Assembly (NCBI RefSeq): GCF_003208435.1
Contig: NZ_QKMF01000016.1
Coordinates: forward strand, 1-64,000
Source of the DNA: Pelagimonas varians
Lineage (GTDB): Bacteria; Pseudomonadota; Alphaproteobacteria; Rhodobacterales; Rhodobacteraceae
Length of the DNA stretch: 64,000 nucleotides
Direction: 5' to 3'
Made by a program: the position numbers and the translations under genes. Below, piece by piece: positions 9,001 to 17,732 of this stretch (position 1 is its first letter; every line of letters begins with the position of its first letter). Below the pieces are notes generated by a model. It was not told where the DNA came from. It saw only the letters and a program-made list of their open reading frames with translations, and ran no database searches.

Positions 9001-9016
9001 ATTCATCCGAATGATT
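9001..9016. promoter_or_regulatory. Probable PhnF operator at the phnF start
   Basis: ATTCATCCGAATGATT, sharing its first 14 bases with the element at 2568-2583 upstream of phnC. It sits 7-22 bases upstream of the preferred phnF start, a position suited to repression of phnF-M. Confidence 0.68.
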
Positions 9017-9274
9017 TTATGATTACATTGGGAATGTTACATCTATATGTCAGCTGCAAGGGAATTTTGCATTTGCTGGCGGGTGCAAACGAACGACTGA
9101 CTATGGGCTGGTCTATTGATCGTGCGGGGCTCAATTGTCCCATTGCAGCCATCGTGCATTATGTGATTCCTGATTTGTCTCTTCAGAAATCGTAGGCGAA
9201 TAATTTTCACGTAGCGGTCGAATGCAACATTTATCACGTGGAGAAACTTGTGAGATCATGGCTCTTTTCACTCC
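9017..9274. other. Intergenic region between phnF and the transfer region
   Basis: This divergent gap carries promoters for phnF (leftward) and the helix-turn-helix gene (rightward). I could not single out convincing -35/-10 boxes and saw no coding sequence with gene-like features. Confidence 0.4.
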
Positions 9275-9553
9275 ATGAAGATACTCTGCCGAATTGCCCA
9301 CAATATCAAAGATATACGCCACTATCACGGACTGAGCCAAGAGGGTTTGGCTGCGAACGCTGGAGTGAGCCGTGCCCATATGGGCAGACTAGAGAACGGC
9401 GCGAATGCTGCGACGCTCAACACGATTGCGTCCATCTCGTGTGCGCTGGACGTTGACCCCTTAATTCTATTTCTACCGCGTTGGATCCCGCAGGAGGGGT
9501 TGATCTCCTTTGTGGCGACTAAAGGAGGCTACATTGACCTCACTCGAAGCTGA
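9275..9553 (+). CDS. Small XRE-family helix-turn-helix protein
   Basis: A 92 aa DNA-binding protein. Residues about 8-62 form a Cro/CI-type helix-turn-helix: LSQEGLAANAGVSRAHMGRL is the characteristic turn and recognition helix, followed by LNTIASISCALDVDP. The C-terminal tail is short and shows no effector domain. It lies at the head of the secretion cluster, 1.25 kb before virB1, and overlaps the next small gene, so it may regulate transfer genes. No clear ribosome site precedes the ATG, so the start is uncertain. Confidence 0.8.
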   Translation: MKILCRIAHNIKDIRHYHGLSQEGLAANAGVSRAHMGRLENGANAATLNTIASISCALDVDPLILFLPRWIPQEGLISFVATKGGYIDLTRS

Positions 9554-9722
9554 TCTTTTTGAAGCCACACCGATTTACCGACTGGACTGCAAGACAAGCG
9601 GTGTAATTGTTGGCATTGAGTATCGTTGGAATACTGGGATGGTCGGGGTTCTCTGGCGGGACGGTACTCATGAAAATGCTGTTCGAGTGCCGATCACCAG
9701 CCACAACCAAGAACCCGGCTAA
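9534..9722 (+). CDS. Small protein of unknown function, TTG start
   Basis: I start this 62 aa protein at the TTG at 9534 because AAAGGAGG lies five bases upstream, the best ribosome site nearby. It overlaps the end of the helix-turn-helix gene in another frame, suggesting coupled translation. The sequence contains CKTSGVIVGIEYRWNTGMVG and VLWRDGTHENAVRV, which reads like a small beta-rich domain. No family is recognised. Confidence 0.6.
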   Translation: MTSLEADLFEATPIYRLDCKTSGVIVGIEYRWNTGMVGVLWRDGTHENAVRVPITSHNQEPG

Positions 9723-9725
9723 CCC

Positions 9726-10010
9726 TTATTCACCCATATTCTCATTCATGAAAGCCCCATATTGATGGCTTACCTCACGCGCTTCCTCAAATGTCCGCGC
9801 CCGCTCTGCATCCAGACACCGAAAATACACCTGCACGTCGCGAATATAGTCCTCGAAATCCTGTTGGATCAGATCAGCATATTCGACAGCCGCAACAGGG
9901 TCGCTCGGTACAAAAGGCCGCTCTGGCGCGAGACAGTTGGCACTGCTGGCTGAACTCCCAAGCACAGCACTCAATAGTATAACCTGCGGGACCAAATGCA
10001 GTAGCTTCAT
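9726..10010 (-). CDS. Small exported protein of unknown function
   Basis: A 94 aa protein with an N-terminal signal sequence (MKLLHLVPQVILLSAVLGSS) followed by a Cys. The mature part has a second Cys and is acidic and helical (EYADLIQQDFEDYIRD). I use the ATG at 10010 because it begins the signal peptide; an in-frame start at 10043 adds a charged extension. It points against the virB genes. It could be a periplasmic accessory of the secretion system, but that is only context. Confidence 0.6.
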   Translation of the reverse strand: MKLLHLVPQVILLSAVLGSSASSANCLAPERPFVPSDPVAAVEYADLIQQDFEDYIRDVQVYFRCLDAERARTFEEAREVSHQYGAFMNENMGE

Positions 10011-10199
10011 CTTTTGCCAAGAATCCTTTATACGACGCGGCATGGCAAAGCCCTCGGACCGATCAGGCCGACGGAAAATACCACATCAGAATCGCAATAA
10101 TATATCTTGCGTTTCATTAATATACTTTCGTATGTTCGTGATGTCCATGGTGGGCAGTGCGATCCTACGTCTCGAGAATAGCGAAGTGTGATCGCAGTT

Positions 10200-10553
10200 A
10201 TGAACTGGGAAGTAGAAGCACCGAATGTGGTCACTGAGGCTAGATTCCGCGAGCTCGTGGACAACGGCTATAGCGCCGAAATCTTGTGCCAGGACTCTGC
10301 GCACAAAAAAGGTCCGAGCTATTACGGCGTCTGGATTATGCGTGCCGTTTCTGACGACGGTGTGGAAAAGCTATTGGTCACGGCTCGGACCCGCACAACT
10401 CACAACGATATCAAAATCCGCGAATTCAAAACCATCACGGGTGTTGTGTCTTTCCTTGTTGGTATCGGCTTCTCGCATGCCGATGTCCCGCTCGAAGAAG
10501 GGCAGCGGACCACGCATAAGCTCAATGCACCCGTTAAAGGCGGCAGCGACTAG
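10200..10553 (+). CDS. Conserved-looking protein of unknown function upstream of virB1
   Basis: A 117 aa soluble protein with no signal peptide or membrane segment; it ends with TAG. The frame overlaps the virB1 start by 29 bp, which argues for co-translation with the secretion operon. Features: a mixed alpha/beta sequence with [14 protein letters not shown] and a hydrophobic [12 protein letters not shown] stretch. An in-frame ATG four codons earlier (10188) is also possible. I do not recognise the family. Confidence 0.6.
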   Translation: MNWEVEAPNVVTEARFRELVDNGYSAEILCQDSAHKKGPSYYGVWIMRAVSDDGVEKLLVTARTRTTHNDIKIREFKTITGVVSFLVGIGFSHADVPLEEGQRTTHKLNAPVKGGSD

Positions 10554-11217
10554 CCTTCTCTTCATTTGGCTGCTTGCACCACCTGCTTCAGCCCAAATGG
10601 TTCTGGTCATGGAGAGCGACGGCTCGCTGACTGCGACGCAATCCCAAAACAGCTTTGCTCGGAACTACAATGACGGCGTCGGCCAAGGCTCATCAACCGA
10701 TGCGCTCGCGATATTTGACGCACCTGATGCTGCCGCCGCAACAGAAGAAATCCGCATCGCCGCCATTGCGCCGCGTGCTCCCCTGCCCCGTGCGGACGTT
10801 CTTTCGGCGATTGAGGCCACAGCGCTACGCTATGGCAGCCATTCCGGTTTGCGCCGCGCGGGACTTTCGGTTTCTGACTGGATCACCCTCTTCCGCGCCA
10901 ACATCGAAATCGAAAGCGCCTATCGTCAGAGCGCGGTTTCCAGTGCGGGCGCCATTGGCCTCGGACAGCTGATGCCCGCAACGGCGCGGGACCTTGGCGT
11001 TGATCCGCGCGATCCCCTGCAAAACCTCGATGGATCTGCCCGCTATCTTGCATTGATGCTTGAGCTCTTTGGCGATCCACGGCTCGCCTTGGCAGCCTAC
11101 AACGCCGGCCCCGACGCTGTGCGCCGATATGGCGGCATCCCCCCTTACCGAGAAACTCAAAATCATGTGGCCCGCGTCATGGCGGTAGTCGCTCGACTGG
11201 AAGGAACAAACCCATGA
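10525..11217 (+). CDS. virB1: Type IV secretion lytic transglycosylase VirB1
   Basis: Periplasmic murein transglycosylase that opens the cell wall for assembly of the secretion channel. The 230 aa protein starts at the ATG at 10525 with a signal peptide ([18 protein letters not shown]). The SLT domain has the catalytic Glu in [14 protein letters not shown], followed by [13 protein letters not shown] and [18 protein letters not shown], the hallmarks of the family. The stop overlaps the virB2 start (ATGA). This is one of two transglycosylases in the cluster. Confidence 0.9.
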   Translation: MHPLKAAATSLLFIWLLAPPASAQMVLVMESDGSLTATQSQNSFARNYNDGVGQGSSTDALAIFDAPDAAAATEEIRIAAIAPRAPLPRADVLSAIEATALRYGSHSGLRRAGLSVSDWITLFRANIEIESAYRQSAVSSAGAIGLGQLMPATARDLGVDPRDPLQNLDGSARYLALMLELFGDPRLALAAYNAGPDAVRRYGGIPPYRETQNHVARVMAVVARLEGTNP

Positions 11218-11507
11218 GACACTTTACATCCCTATTCGCGGCATCATTGGCGCTGTTCTTACTGATCGCAGACCCTGCACTTGCGCAAAGCATCGACCTC
11301 TCCCCAATTCAAAGTCTGCTACAGGGCATCGTAGATGCTCTGACCGGCCCACTTGGCGTCGTGATCGCCACGCTGGCCGTCTTAGGGGTGTTCCTCAGCT
11401 GGTTCTTCAACATCATCGATCTGCGCCAAGCACTCTGGGTACTCGTCGGCATCGCCGGTGTTGCGGCTGCCCCCACAATCGTCGCCGCAGTCTTTGCTGG
11501 TGGCTGA
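11214..11507 (+). CDS. virB2: Major pilin VirB2
   Basis: A 97 aa pilin precursor: signal peptide ending ADPALA, then two hydrophobic helices ([20 protein letters not shown] and [20 protein letters not shown]) separated by a short polar loop, the normal VirB2/TrbC layout. It overlaps virB1 (ATGA) and virB3. Confidence 0.88.
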   Translation: MRHFTSLFAASLALFLLIADPALAQSIDLSPIQSLLQGIVDALTGPLGVVIATLAVLGVFLSWFFNIIDLRQALWVLVGIAGVAAAPTIVAAVFAGG

Positions 11508-11778
11508 GCGCTCACCACTCTTCCTCGGCCTTGTGCGCCCGCCGAAGCTCCTGGGCCTGCCCATCATGTATGCGATGGTCTGGCTCTTTGGCTCGGTGCT
11601 GCTGTTCGTATGGGTCCAGCACATCGTGATCCTTGGGGTTGCGATCGTGCTCTATCCCGTCCTTTGGAAAGCGGCCGATTGGGATCCCCGCTTCATCGAC
11701 GTGATGATGACAGCGCTGCAGGAAACACCACCCACCCGAAACCGGCAAGTTCATGGTGGGGACAGTTATGCCCCGTGA
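11500..11778 (+). CDS. virB3: Inner-membrane protein VirB3
   Basis: A 92 aa protein from the GTG at 11500, which overlaps the virB2 stop. The N-terminus [17 protein letters not shown] is typical of VirB3, followed by a hydrophobic region of about 40 residues (MYAMVWLFGSVLLFVWVQHI and on) forming membrane segments. VirB3 works with the VirB4 ATPase in pilus assembly. An earlier GTG at 11458 is possible but would overlap virB2 by 50 bp. Confidence 0.86.
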   Translation: MAERSPLFLGLVRPPKLLGLPIMYAMVWLFGSVLLFVWVQHIVILGVAIVLYPVLWKAADWDPRFIDVMMTALQETPPTRNRQVHGGDSYAP

Positions 11779-14143
11779 TGAAACTAACGACGAAGCCCTC
11801 GATTCCCGCACCTTGACGCCGGACTGGTACGCGCGCGAGACGCGCCTCGCGCATATGCTGCCCTATGTCAGTTTGGTCGATGACCAAACGGTGCGCACGC
11901 GTGTGAACGAATTATTCCAATGCATCCGGTTGGATGGGGTCAACAGTTACACAACCGATGATGCCTACCTCGACAAGGTCACGTCCCTCTTTGCCCGTAT
12001 CGTTGCGCAGCTCGGTCCAGAGTTCAGCCACTATGTACACAAGGTATCGAAGGCGATTGCGCCGGAGCTTGAACCCGTGCGCATCGAGAGTTTTGCAGAC
12101 GAAGTGGATCGCCAGTGGCGCGAGAAGCTGGCAACCAGCGGGCTGCGCGACAAAACACTGACTCTCACGGTCATGCACCGTCCGCCGTCCAAGAGTTTTC
12201 TTCCGTTTCTCAATCGCAGCGCACCTGAGCGCTTCAAAGAAGAAACGCAAAAACGCCTTCGCCGGCTGAATGAGGCCGTGAATGTCTTTGCCTCGGGGCT
12301 GGCCGATCTCAAACCGCGCGTGCTGTCGGCGAAGTCTGGCGAGCTGGTTGGGTTCCTCGGGGCGCTCAATACCGGTCAGGAACTGCCGCTCTTTCCGGCG
12401 AGCACCTACGGTTTCCTGTCGTTCAACGTGGCCAACACCCGCGTGACGTTTTTAGAGGATCACTTTGAGCTTTCAGAAGGCGTCGTAGGCCACCGCTTTG
12501 GCAAAAGTTTCACCATTGGCGAATATTCTGAGGCCACGTCTTGCACGATGTTCGACATGCTCAATCTGCCAGTCGACATGATCGTCACCCATTCGTTCAC
12601 GCCAATCAATTCCAACCTCATGGCCGGACGGATCAAGCGCCAGAAACGGCAGATGCAGGCGTCACAGGATGCTGCTCTCTCGCTCATGGAAGCCCTCGAT
12701 ATCGCCGCCGATGATCTTGAAGCCAAACGTCAGAGTTTTGGTGAACACCACATGGTCGTGACCATTTTCTGCGACACGCTTGATGAGCTGCAGACGCTGA
12801 GCGCCGAGATCGTCAATGCCGCAGCAGCCGAAGGTGTGAAGATGATCGGCGAGCGCATAGCTGCCAAGGCCCACTACCTAAGCCAACATCCCGGCAACCA
12901 ACCCAAGCGCGTACGCGCTAGTGCCATCACCAACCGCAACTTTGCGGATTTTGCAGCGTTCCACCGCACACAACTCGGCAAAGAGGCAAGTGACGTGTCT
13001 TGGGGCAAGGTGATCACCATGCTGCCGACGCCGGAGCAAAGCGCTTATCGGTTCTCATATCACGAGCAGGGAAGTCCTGATAAAGAGCCGACCAGCGGCC
13101 ATACCCTGATCATGGGACGGCCCGGATCGGGCAAATCCGTCCTTTCCGCATTCCTCATGACCCAAGCCCGTCGAGCAGGCGCGCGGATCTTCGTCTTTGA
13201 TTACCGCCTTGGTATGGAGATGGCGGTCCGCGCTAATGGGGGCAGCTATGCTGCGTTGAAGGCTGGACAAGCCACCGGCCTCAACCCGCTTTGGACCGAG
13301 GTGGACGATCGCGGCACGGCTTGGCTGTCGGACTGGCTGGCCACCCTGCTCTACCGCGCGGACAAGCCGCTGACGCCTGTCCAAGCGAACCGCATCCAAG
13401 AGGTCGTGCGCCAGAACGCAAACGCTACGGATCCAGCTTTGCGTAATTGGAAAGACTTTGCCTCGCTCTTCGTCTCCACCGATGATGGCGGTGACTTGCA
13501 CCAGCGATTGCTCGAGTGGACCGAAGATGGGCGCTATGGCTGGATATTTGGCCAGTCCTTGGAAGACACGTTTTCTCTCGAAGGCGATGTGGTTGGGTTT
13601 GATCTTACCGGCATTCTGGATTCCGAGTCTGAGAAGGAACGCATGGCCGTCCTCAGCTATCTGTTCCGCCGCGTTGAGCGTGAGATCGAAGATCGCCGCC
13701 CAACAATTATCGTCATCGATGAAGCCTGGAAAGCGCTCGATAACGCCTATTTCGCGGAACGCCTGTCCAATTGGCTGGTGACAGCCCGCAAACAAAACAC
13801 CGTCGCGGTGATGATGACGCAATACGCCAGCCAATTGGAGCGCACGCGCACCGGCAAGACCATTGTTGAGGCGGTGCCGACGCAAATCCTTTTGCCTAAC
13901 ATCCGCGCTCATGCATCCGACTACGCGATGCTGAACCTCTTCGAGAAGGAGCTCGACGTATTGCTAAACACGGGCAGCAATTCGCGGCTTGCGCTTATCC
14001 GCGACGATCAAGGCTCGATCGTTGTTGATGCCGATCTCAGCGCACTCGGCCACAACCTCACTATTCTCGGTGGCATGGAGAAGGGAGAAGCGCTTGTAGG
14101 TGCAGATTACCGCAACCGACCTGATTTCTGGAGACTTTCATGA
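11768..14143 (+). CDS. virB4: Type IV secretion ATPase VirB4
   Basis: Largest ATPase of the secretion machine, needed for pilus biogenesis. The 791 aa protein has Walker A GRPGSGKS near residue 450 and Walker B TIIVIDEAWKAL near residue 645, with the CagE/VirB4 N-terminal half before them. The ATG at 11768 is preferred because GTGGGGA precedes it and it overlaps the virB3 end by 11 bp; a second ATG lies five codons upstream. The stop overlaps the next gene (ATGA). Length is normal for the family. Confidence 0.94.
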   Translation: MPRDETNDEALDSRTLTPDWYARETRLAHMLPYVSLVDDQTVRTRVNELFQCIRLDGVNSYTTDDAYLDKVTSLFARIVAQLGPEFSHYVHKVSKAIAPELEPVRIESFADEVDRQWREKLATSGLRDKTLTLTVMHRPPSKSFLPFLNRSAPERFKEETQKRLRRLNEAVNVFASGLADLKPRVLSAKSGELVGFLGALNTGQELPLFPASTYGFLSFNVANTRVTFLEDHFELSEGVVGHRFGKSFTIGEYSEATSCTMFDMLNLPVDMIVTHSFTPINSNLMAGRIKRQKRQMQASQDAALSLMEALDIAADDLEAKRQSFGEHHMVVTIFCDTLDELQTLSAEIVNAAAAEGVKMIGERIAAKAHYLSQHPGNQPKRVRASAITNRNFADFAAFHRTQLGKEASDVSWGKVITMLPTPEQSAYRFSYHEQGSPDKEPTSGHTLIMGRPGSGKSVLSAFLMTQARRAGARIFVFDYRLGMEMAVRANGGSYAALKAGQATGLNPLWTEVDDRGTAWLSDWLATLLYRADKPLTPVQANRIQEVVRQNANATDPALRNWKDFASLFVSTDDGGDLHQRLLEWTEDGRYGWIFGQSLEDTFSLEGDVVGFDLTGILDSESEKERMAVLSYLFRRVEREIEDRRPTIIVIDEAWKALDNAYFAERLSNWLVTARKQNTVAVMMTQYASQLERTRTGKTIVEAVPTQILLPNIRAHASDYAMLNLFEKELDVLLNTGSNSRLALIRDDQGSIVVDADLSALGHNLTILGGMEKGEALVGADYRNRPDFWRLS

Positions 14144-14307
14144 CACGTACTCTCGTAGCTTTGGCCGTTCTCGGCTTCCTCGCCTCCTGCGCACAATATC
14201 AAGAACCCCAAGCCAATTGCTTCACGTTCCTTGCGGCAGTTGCACCGGTTGATCCCAATTGCAACTTCACGCCTCTTGGCACTTTGGAGGGTGACATTGC
14301 TGTCTAA
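14140..14307 (+). CDS. Small lipoprotein, possible VirB7-like entry protein
   Basis: A 55 aa protein whose ATG overlaps the virB4 stop (ATGA). The N-terminus MTRTLVALAVLGFLASC is a lipobox signal with the modified Cys at residue 17; two further Cys follow (ANC and PNC). Its last codons overlap the next gene. Size, lipobox and position inside the virB operon suggest a VirB7-like outer-membrane lipoprotein, although VirB7 usually sits next to virB8 or virB9. The role is inferred from context only. Confidence 0.72.
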   Translation: MTRTLVALAVLGFLASCAQYQEPQANCFTFLAAVAPVDPNCNFTPLGTLEGDIAV

Positions 14308-15451
14308 GCTCGCTCATATCCTCTGCGTGTCTTTGCTGCCCGGTCTCGCCTTCGCTCAAGGTGTGCCAACGGTCGATAACGGTCTGACCGCACGCGACAT
14401 CGTAGAAACCGGTGATCGTGAAGTCGATCTTGCGACCCAAGCCGACAAGCTATCCGTGCGCGAACTCATTGCCGAGATCGAGCGCGAACAATTGGAAACG
14501 CTGGCGCGCATTCTCGATGCCCAATCAAGCTTTGGAGGCCAAGGTCTGCCCGCAATGGTGTCCGGTTTGGAATCTGGCAGTGGTGATGCTGCCCGGTCGG
14601 TGGAGGCCGTCTACGGCTCAGGCGAGGTTGATCCCAATCCCGCAGGGACGCAGATGTTTGGCGATGCTGCCCAGAATATCGAACACCTCATTATCCGCGT
14701 TGCGCAAGAGACCAGCGGCTTTGCAGGCGTAGCGCGCGCCGGGTTATCACCAGTCCAATGGCGCGCCCTATTGCAAGCTCTGATCTGGCAGGAAAGCCGT
14801 TTTACGATTGGTGCGCGCTCTCCCGTTGGCGCGTTTGGCCTGACCCAAATCATGCCGGGCACCGCCAGCGATCTTGGCATCAATCCTGCCTACTATGACA
14901 GTCCCTATTTGCAGGTACATGGCGGCGCGCGGTACTTGGCCACGCAACTCAACACCTTTGACGGCAACATCATCAACGCGCTTGCCGCCTACAATGCAGG
15001 GCCGGGTCGCGTGTTCGAATACAGCGGCGTGCCCCCGTTCCGCGAAACCCAGCACTACGTCACTGTCATCCCCGAACGCTACAATCTCTATCTCAGCCGC
15101 ATCGGCGGTATCGAAGCCCTGGGCACGATCGATCCAGCGCTACTGGCCAATGCCAATCTCTCGATCACGGGGCACGACGCTGCTTTCTACGGAAACAATT
15201 CCCCTGCTGCGATCCGGCAAGCCGCCCTTCGTATTCGCAATATTGTCGAGCGGATTTCCGAGACAGAGGATGTGCAAGAAAGCGTCGCGCTCAACACCTA
15301 CGCGCGCGCGGAACTCGTGCGTTTGGTCGCAGCCCGCGTTCGATTGCAGGCTGCAAGAACGCGCGTCTTGAGTGCGGAAGAACTGGCCCAAGCTTCTGCG
15401 CGTATGGCCGAAAGCGACTTTATGGACTTCACAATCGAGGAGATAGACTGA
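14297..15451 (+). CDS. Lytic transglycosylase flanked by VirB5-like ends
   Basis: A 384 aa exported protein. I start it at the TTG at 14297, which has GGAGG six bases upstream and begins a signal peptide (MLSKLAHILCVSLLPGLAFA). The middle (about residues 150-270) is an SLT domain: [48 protein letters not shown]. The flanks resemble the next gene, VirB5: both mature proteins begin QGVP.VD, both have a LNT...AEL segment before the C-terminus, and both end with FMDFT plus about five to seven residues. It therefore looks like a VirB5-type protein with an inserted transglycosylase domain. Its stop overlaps the virB5 start. Confidence 0.85.
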   Translation: MLSKLAHILCVSLLPGLAFAQGVPTVDNGLTARDIVETGDREVDLATQADKLSVRELIAEIEREQLETLARILDAQSSFGGQGLPAMVSGLESGSGDAARSVEAVYGSGEVDPNPAGTQMFGDAAQNIEHLIIRVAQETSGFAGVARAGLSPVQWRALLQALIWQESRFTIGARSPVGAFGLTQIMPGTASDLGINPAYYDSPYLQVHGGARYLATQLNTFDGNIINALAAYNAGPGRVFEYSGVPPFRETQHYVTVIPERYNLYLSRIGGIEALGTIDPALLANANLSITGHDAAFYGNNSPAAIRQAALRIRNIVERISETEDVQESVALNTYARAELVRLVAARVRLQAARTRVLSAEELAQASARMAESDFMDFTIEEID

Positions 15452-16266
15452 TGCATCGATCCAAATGGTTCTTGAGGACTGCTTTGGTTGGTACGCTTGC
15501 TATGGGACTCCATGCGGCTTCTCCTCCCTCAGCAATCGCCCAAGGTGTCCCCGTCGTCGACACCCAGAACATCGCCCAGAACATCCAGCAGCTCCGGCAG
15601 ATGATCGAAGACGAGATCCTGCAAAACGAGCAGCTGGTGCAGTTGCGCGAACAGCTCGCCACACTCACGGATCAACTTGCGGAACTGCAACGCACCTACG
15701 AGGCGCTGACCCGTCTTGCCGAACTGCCAGAAATAATCCGCACGCAGATGGAGGATGAGCTCAACGGCCTTTTGGACCAAGAGTTCGGCGATATCATCGC
15801 GACCATCGAGGCCATCAAGAACGGGGACTTTTCTGGACTGTCCGGGTCGGGCGCAGGCGAGATCGAGACCCAGATGGACCGCGTTCTGGCTGACCTTGGT
15901 TTTGACGAAGATACGCTTTCGGAAATGGCTAGCAGCGGGAACGCGAGCGCCAACCGGATTGCGACCCAAGCCACAACTGGCGCGCTGGTCTCGGCAGCAG
16001 CGCAAAACAGCTACGGCGATGCAGGCCAATCACTTGAGCGCGTCGATCGACTGGTCGGTCTTATTGGCGACATGGATGAGTTGAAGGAAAGCGTGGATCT
16101 CAACACGCGCGTGACGGCAGAACTTGCGATTGCGCTTGTTGCCATGTGGCAGCTTGAAGCCATTCAAACCGTCGGTGATGGCACCGGTGGTGTGATCGAT
16201 GCCGCAACCATCGCCGAAGAGCAGCGGTTCATGGATTTCACCTTGCCTAATCTCAGTGCTGATTAA
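15451..16266 (+). CDS. virB5: Minor pilin / pilus-tip protein VirB5
   Basis: A 271 aa exported protein with a signal peptide ending SAIA, followed by a long coiled-coil region (IQQLRQMIEDEILQNEQLVQ and on) as in VirB5/TrbJ proteins. The C-terminal helix carries ESVDLNTRVTAELAIALVAM and the ending RFMDFTLPNLSAD. It directly follows, by a one-base overlap, a transglycosylase with similar ends. Known VirB5 sits at the pilus tip and is an adhesin or assembly factor. The gap after it holds nested inverted repeats. Confidence 0.87.
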   Translation: MHRSKWFLRTALVGTLAMGLHAASPPSAIAQGVPVVDTQNIAQNIQQLRQMIEDEILQNEQLVQLREQLATLTDQLAELQRTYEALTRLAELPEIIRTQMEDELNGLLDQEFGDIIATIEAIKNGDFSGLSGSGAGEIETQMDRVLADLGFDEDTLSEMASSGNASANRIATQATTGALVSAAAQNSYGDAGQSLERVDRLVGLIGDMDELKESVDLNTRVTAELAIALVAMWQLEAIQTVGDGTGGVIDAATIAEEQRFMDFTLPNLSAD

Positions 16267-16269
16267 GGT

Positions 16270-16360
16270 GTTTCGAAATTGACCCACAAAATCAAATATC
16301 GGTTTTCGCGTTTGAGCGAAGCGAGAGGCAGCGAAGAACCGATTCAGCTTCTTTCGAAAC
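16270..16360. repeat. Nested inverted repeats between virB5 and virB8
   Basis: An outer perfect 9-bp pair, GTTTCGAAA (16270-16278) and TTTCGAAAC (16352-16360), encloses an inner pair, ATCGGTTTTCGC (16298-16309) and GCGAAGAACCGAT (16331-16343), with one bulged base. This fills the only sizeable gap in the operon. It could fold as a large RNA stem that processes or attenuates the mRNA, or be remains of a mobile repeat. No T-tract follows the stem, so it is not a plain terminator. Confidence 0.65.
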
Positions 16361-16381
16361 GCCGAGACCGGGGTGTGATGC

Positions 16382-17035
16382 GTGGCGAGTGAACAAGAGA
16401 TTATTGAAGAAGAACTGGTCTACGGCGCGCTGCGTCGAGAACGGCTCTGGCAACGTCTTGGCTTGATTGGCCTCATCTTTGGCATTCTTGGGTGTCTGAG
16501 TGCTGCCGCAGTCGCAATCCTCGATGTCGATCCGCCACCTGTAGTGGTGCCTTATGATCCATCGACTGGCTTTGCCTTGCCGGAGGCTTCTGTTGGGGCA
16601 ACGACCGTCACAGAAAACCAAGCTATTATCGAGGCGGAAGTCTTCCGCTATATCAGTGACCGCGAGGTCTATAACCAACTCGACAATGATGTGCGGGTCC
16701 GCAGCGTTTTGCGGCGATCCGACGGCGCGGCCGAAGCGTCACTCCGCCAAATCTGGAATAGTGCCAATGCGGACTACCCGCCTACGCTTTATGGCACGAG
16801 CGGCCGCTTGGATGTCGAAGTCCTGAGTATCAATCGGATCGGCATCAACCGCGCCACGGTTCGCCTGCGCAAGCGCCTGAATTCTATCAATGGCGTTCAA
16901 ACCGGGCTCTTCACCGCCACTCTACTCTTTGAGTTCCGCCCTGAGGCCAGCCGCTCCATTGATCAGGTTTGGTCCAACCCCTTTGGCTTCACCGTGTTGG
17001 AATATTCCATCCGCTCCGACAGATTGGAGAACTGA
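16382..17035 (+). CDS. virB8: Inner-membrane core protein VirB8
   Basis: A 217 aa bitopic protein: a short cytoplasmic N-terminus, one membrane helix (LGLIGLIFGILGCLSAAAVA, about residues 26-45) and a periplasmic NTF2-like domain with YISDREVYNQLDNDVRVR. The GTG at 16382 is the start; a nearby ATG at 16378 is out of frame. The ending WSNPFGFTVLEYSI is typical. VirB8 bridges the inner-membrane complex and the VirB9/VirB10 core. Confidence 0.9.
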   Translation: MASEQEIIEEELVYGALRRERLWQRLGLIGLIFGILGCLSAAAVAILDVDPPPVVVPYDPSTGFALPEASVGATTVTENQAIIEAEVFRYISDREVYNQLDNDVRVRSVLRRSDGAAEASLRQIWNSANADYPPTLYGTSGRLDVEVLSINRIGINRATVRLRKRLNSINGVQTGLFTATLLFEFRPEASRSIDQVWSNPFGFTVLEYSIRSDRLEN

Positions 17036-17036
17036 C

Positions 17037-17732
17037 TTGCATCGAATAATTCATATCGCACTCTTATTGACGATACTGCCTGCTTTGGCATTTGCAGAGG
17101 CTATTCCGCAACGTGGGCCCAATGACAGCCGGGTGCGCGTTGCCACTTACCAAGAGGCTCAAGTCTATCGCCTTAGCGTCTCCCTCACCCACGTGACAAC
17201 GGTGGAGTTCGGTGAAGGCGAGAGCATCCGTTCCATCATCGCAGGCGACACCGAGGGTTTTGAGATCGACGGCGTTCCTGGCGGGCAGGCCTTTGCGATC
17301 AAACCCGTCGCGCGCGCGGTTCATACCAATGTCACGGTCTATACCAATCGCCGTAGCTACTATTTCAACGTCCAAGAGACACAAAGCCCCACCTTCTATG
17401 TCGTGCAGTTCCGCTATCCTGATGATGAAGCGAGGCCAACTCGCGCAATTGCCCAACAAGCCCCCAACTATAACTATGGGGCCAGCACGCAAGCCGAGTT
17501 CACCCCGACGCGCGTTTGGGATGACGGGACATTCACGTATTTCGCATTTGCACGAAATGCGCCTGTGCCAGCCATCTTCCGATACTCCAGCGGCCGCGAG
17601 CGTACGGTAAACACGCAGGCCATTGAGGACGGTGTGATCCGCGTCTCAGGCGTGAACACGCAGTGGGTGTTGCGGCTCGGTGATGAAGTGGTTTGCATTC
17701 AGGCGACCCCTCCAGCTGGGGCGTCATCATGA
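17037..17732 (+). CDS. virB9: Core-complex protein VirB9
   Basis: A 231 aa exported protein. I start it at the TTG at 17037 because TTGGAGA lies seven bases upstream and the frame then opens with a signal peptide (IALLLTILPALAFA). The mature protein has RVRVATYQEAQVYRL and, near the C-terminus, PTRVWDDGTFTYFAF, a strong VirB9/CagX signature. Together with VirB10 it forms the outer-membrane core. The end overlaps virB10 by ATGA. Confidence 0.9.
   Translation: MHRIIHIALLLTILPALAFAEAIPQRGPNDSRVRVATYQEAQVYRLSVSLTHVTTVEFGEGESIRSIIAGDTEGFEIDGVPGGQAFAIKPVARAVHTNVTVYTNRRSYYFNVQETQSPTFYVVQFRYPDDEARPTRAIAQQAPNYNYGASTQAEFTPTRVWDDGTFTYFAFARNAPVPAIFRYSSGRERTVNTQAIEDGVIRVSGVNTQWVLRLGDEVVCIQATPPAGASS

Noticed and set aside
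11458-11499. Longer virB3 start at the GTG at 11458
   Set aside because: It would overlap virB2 by 50 bp and adds residues unlike the VirB3 N-terminus.
13055-13912. 285-codon open frame on the minus strand
   Set aside because: Antisense to the virB4 ATPase domain.
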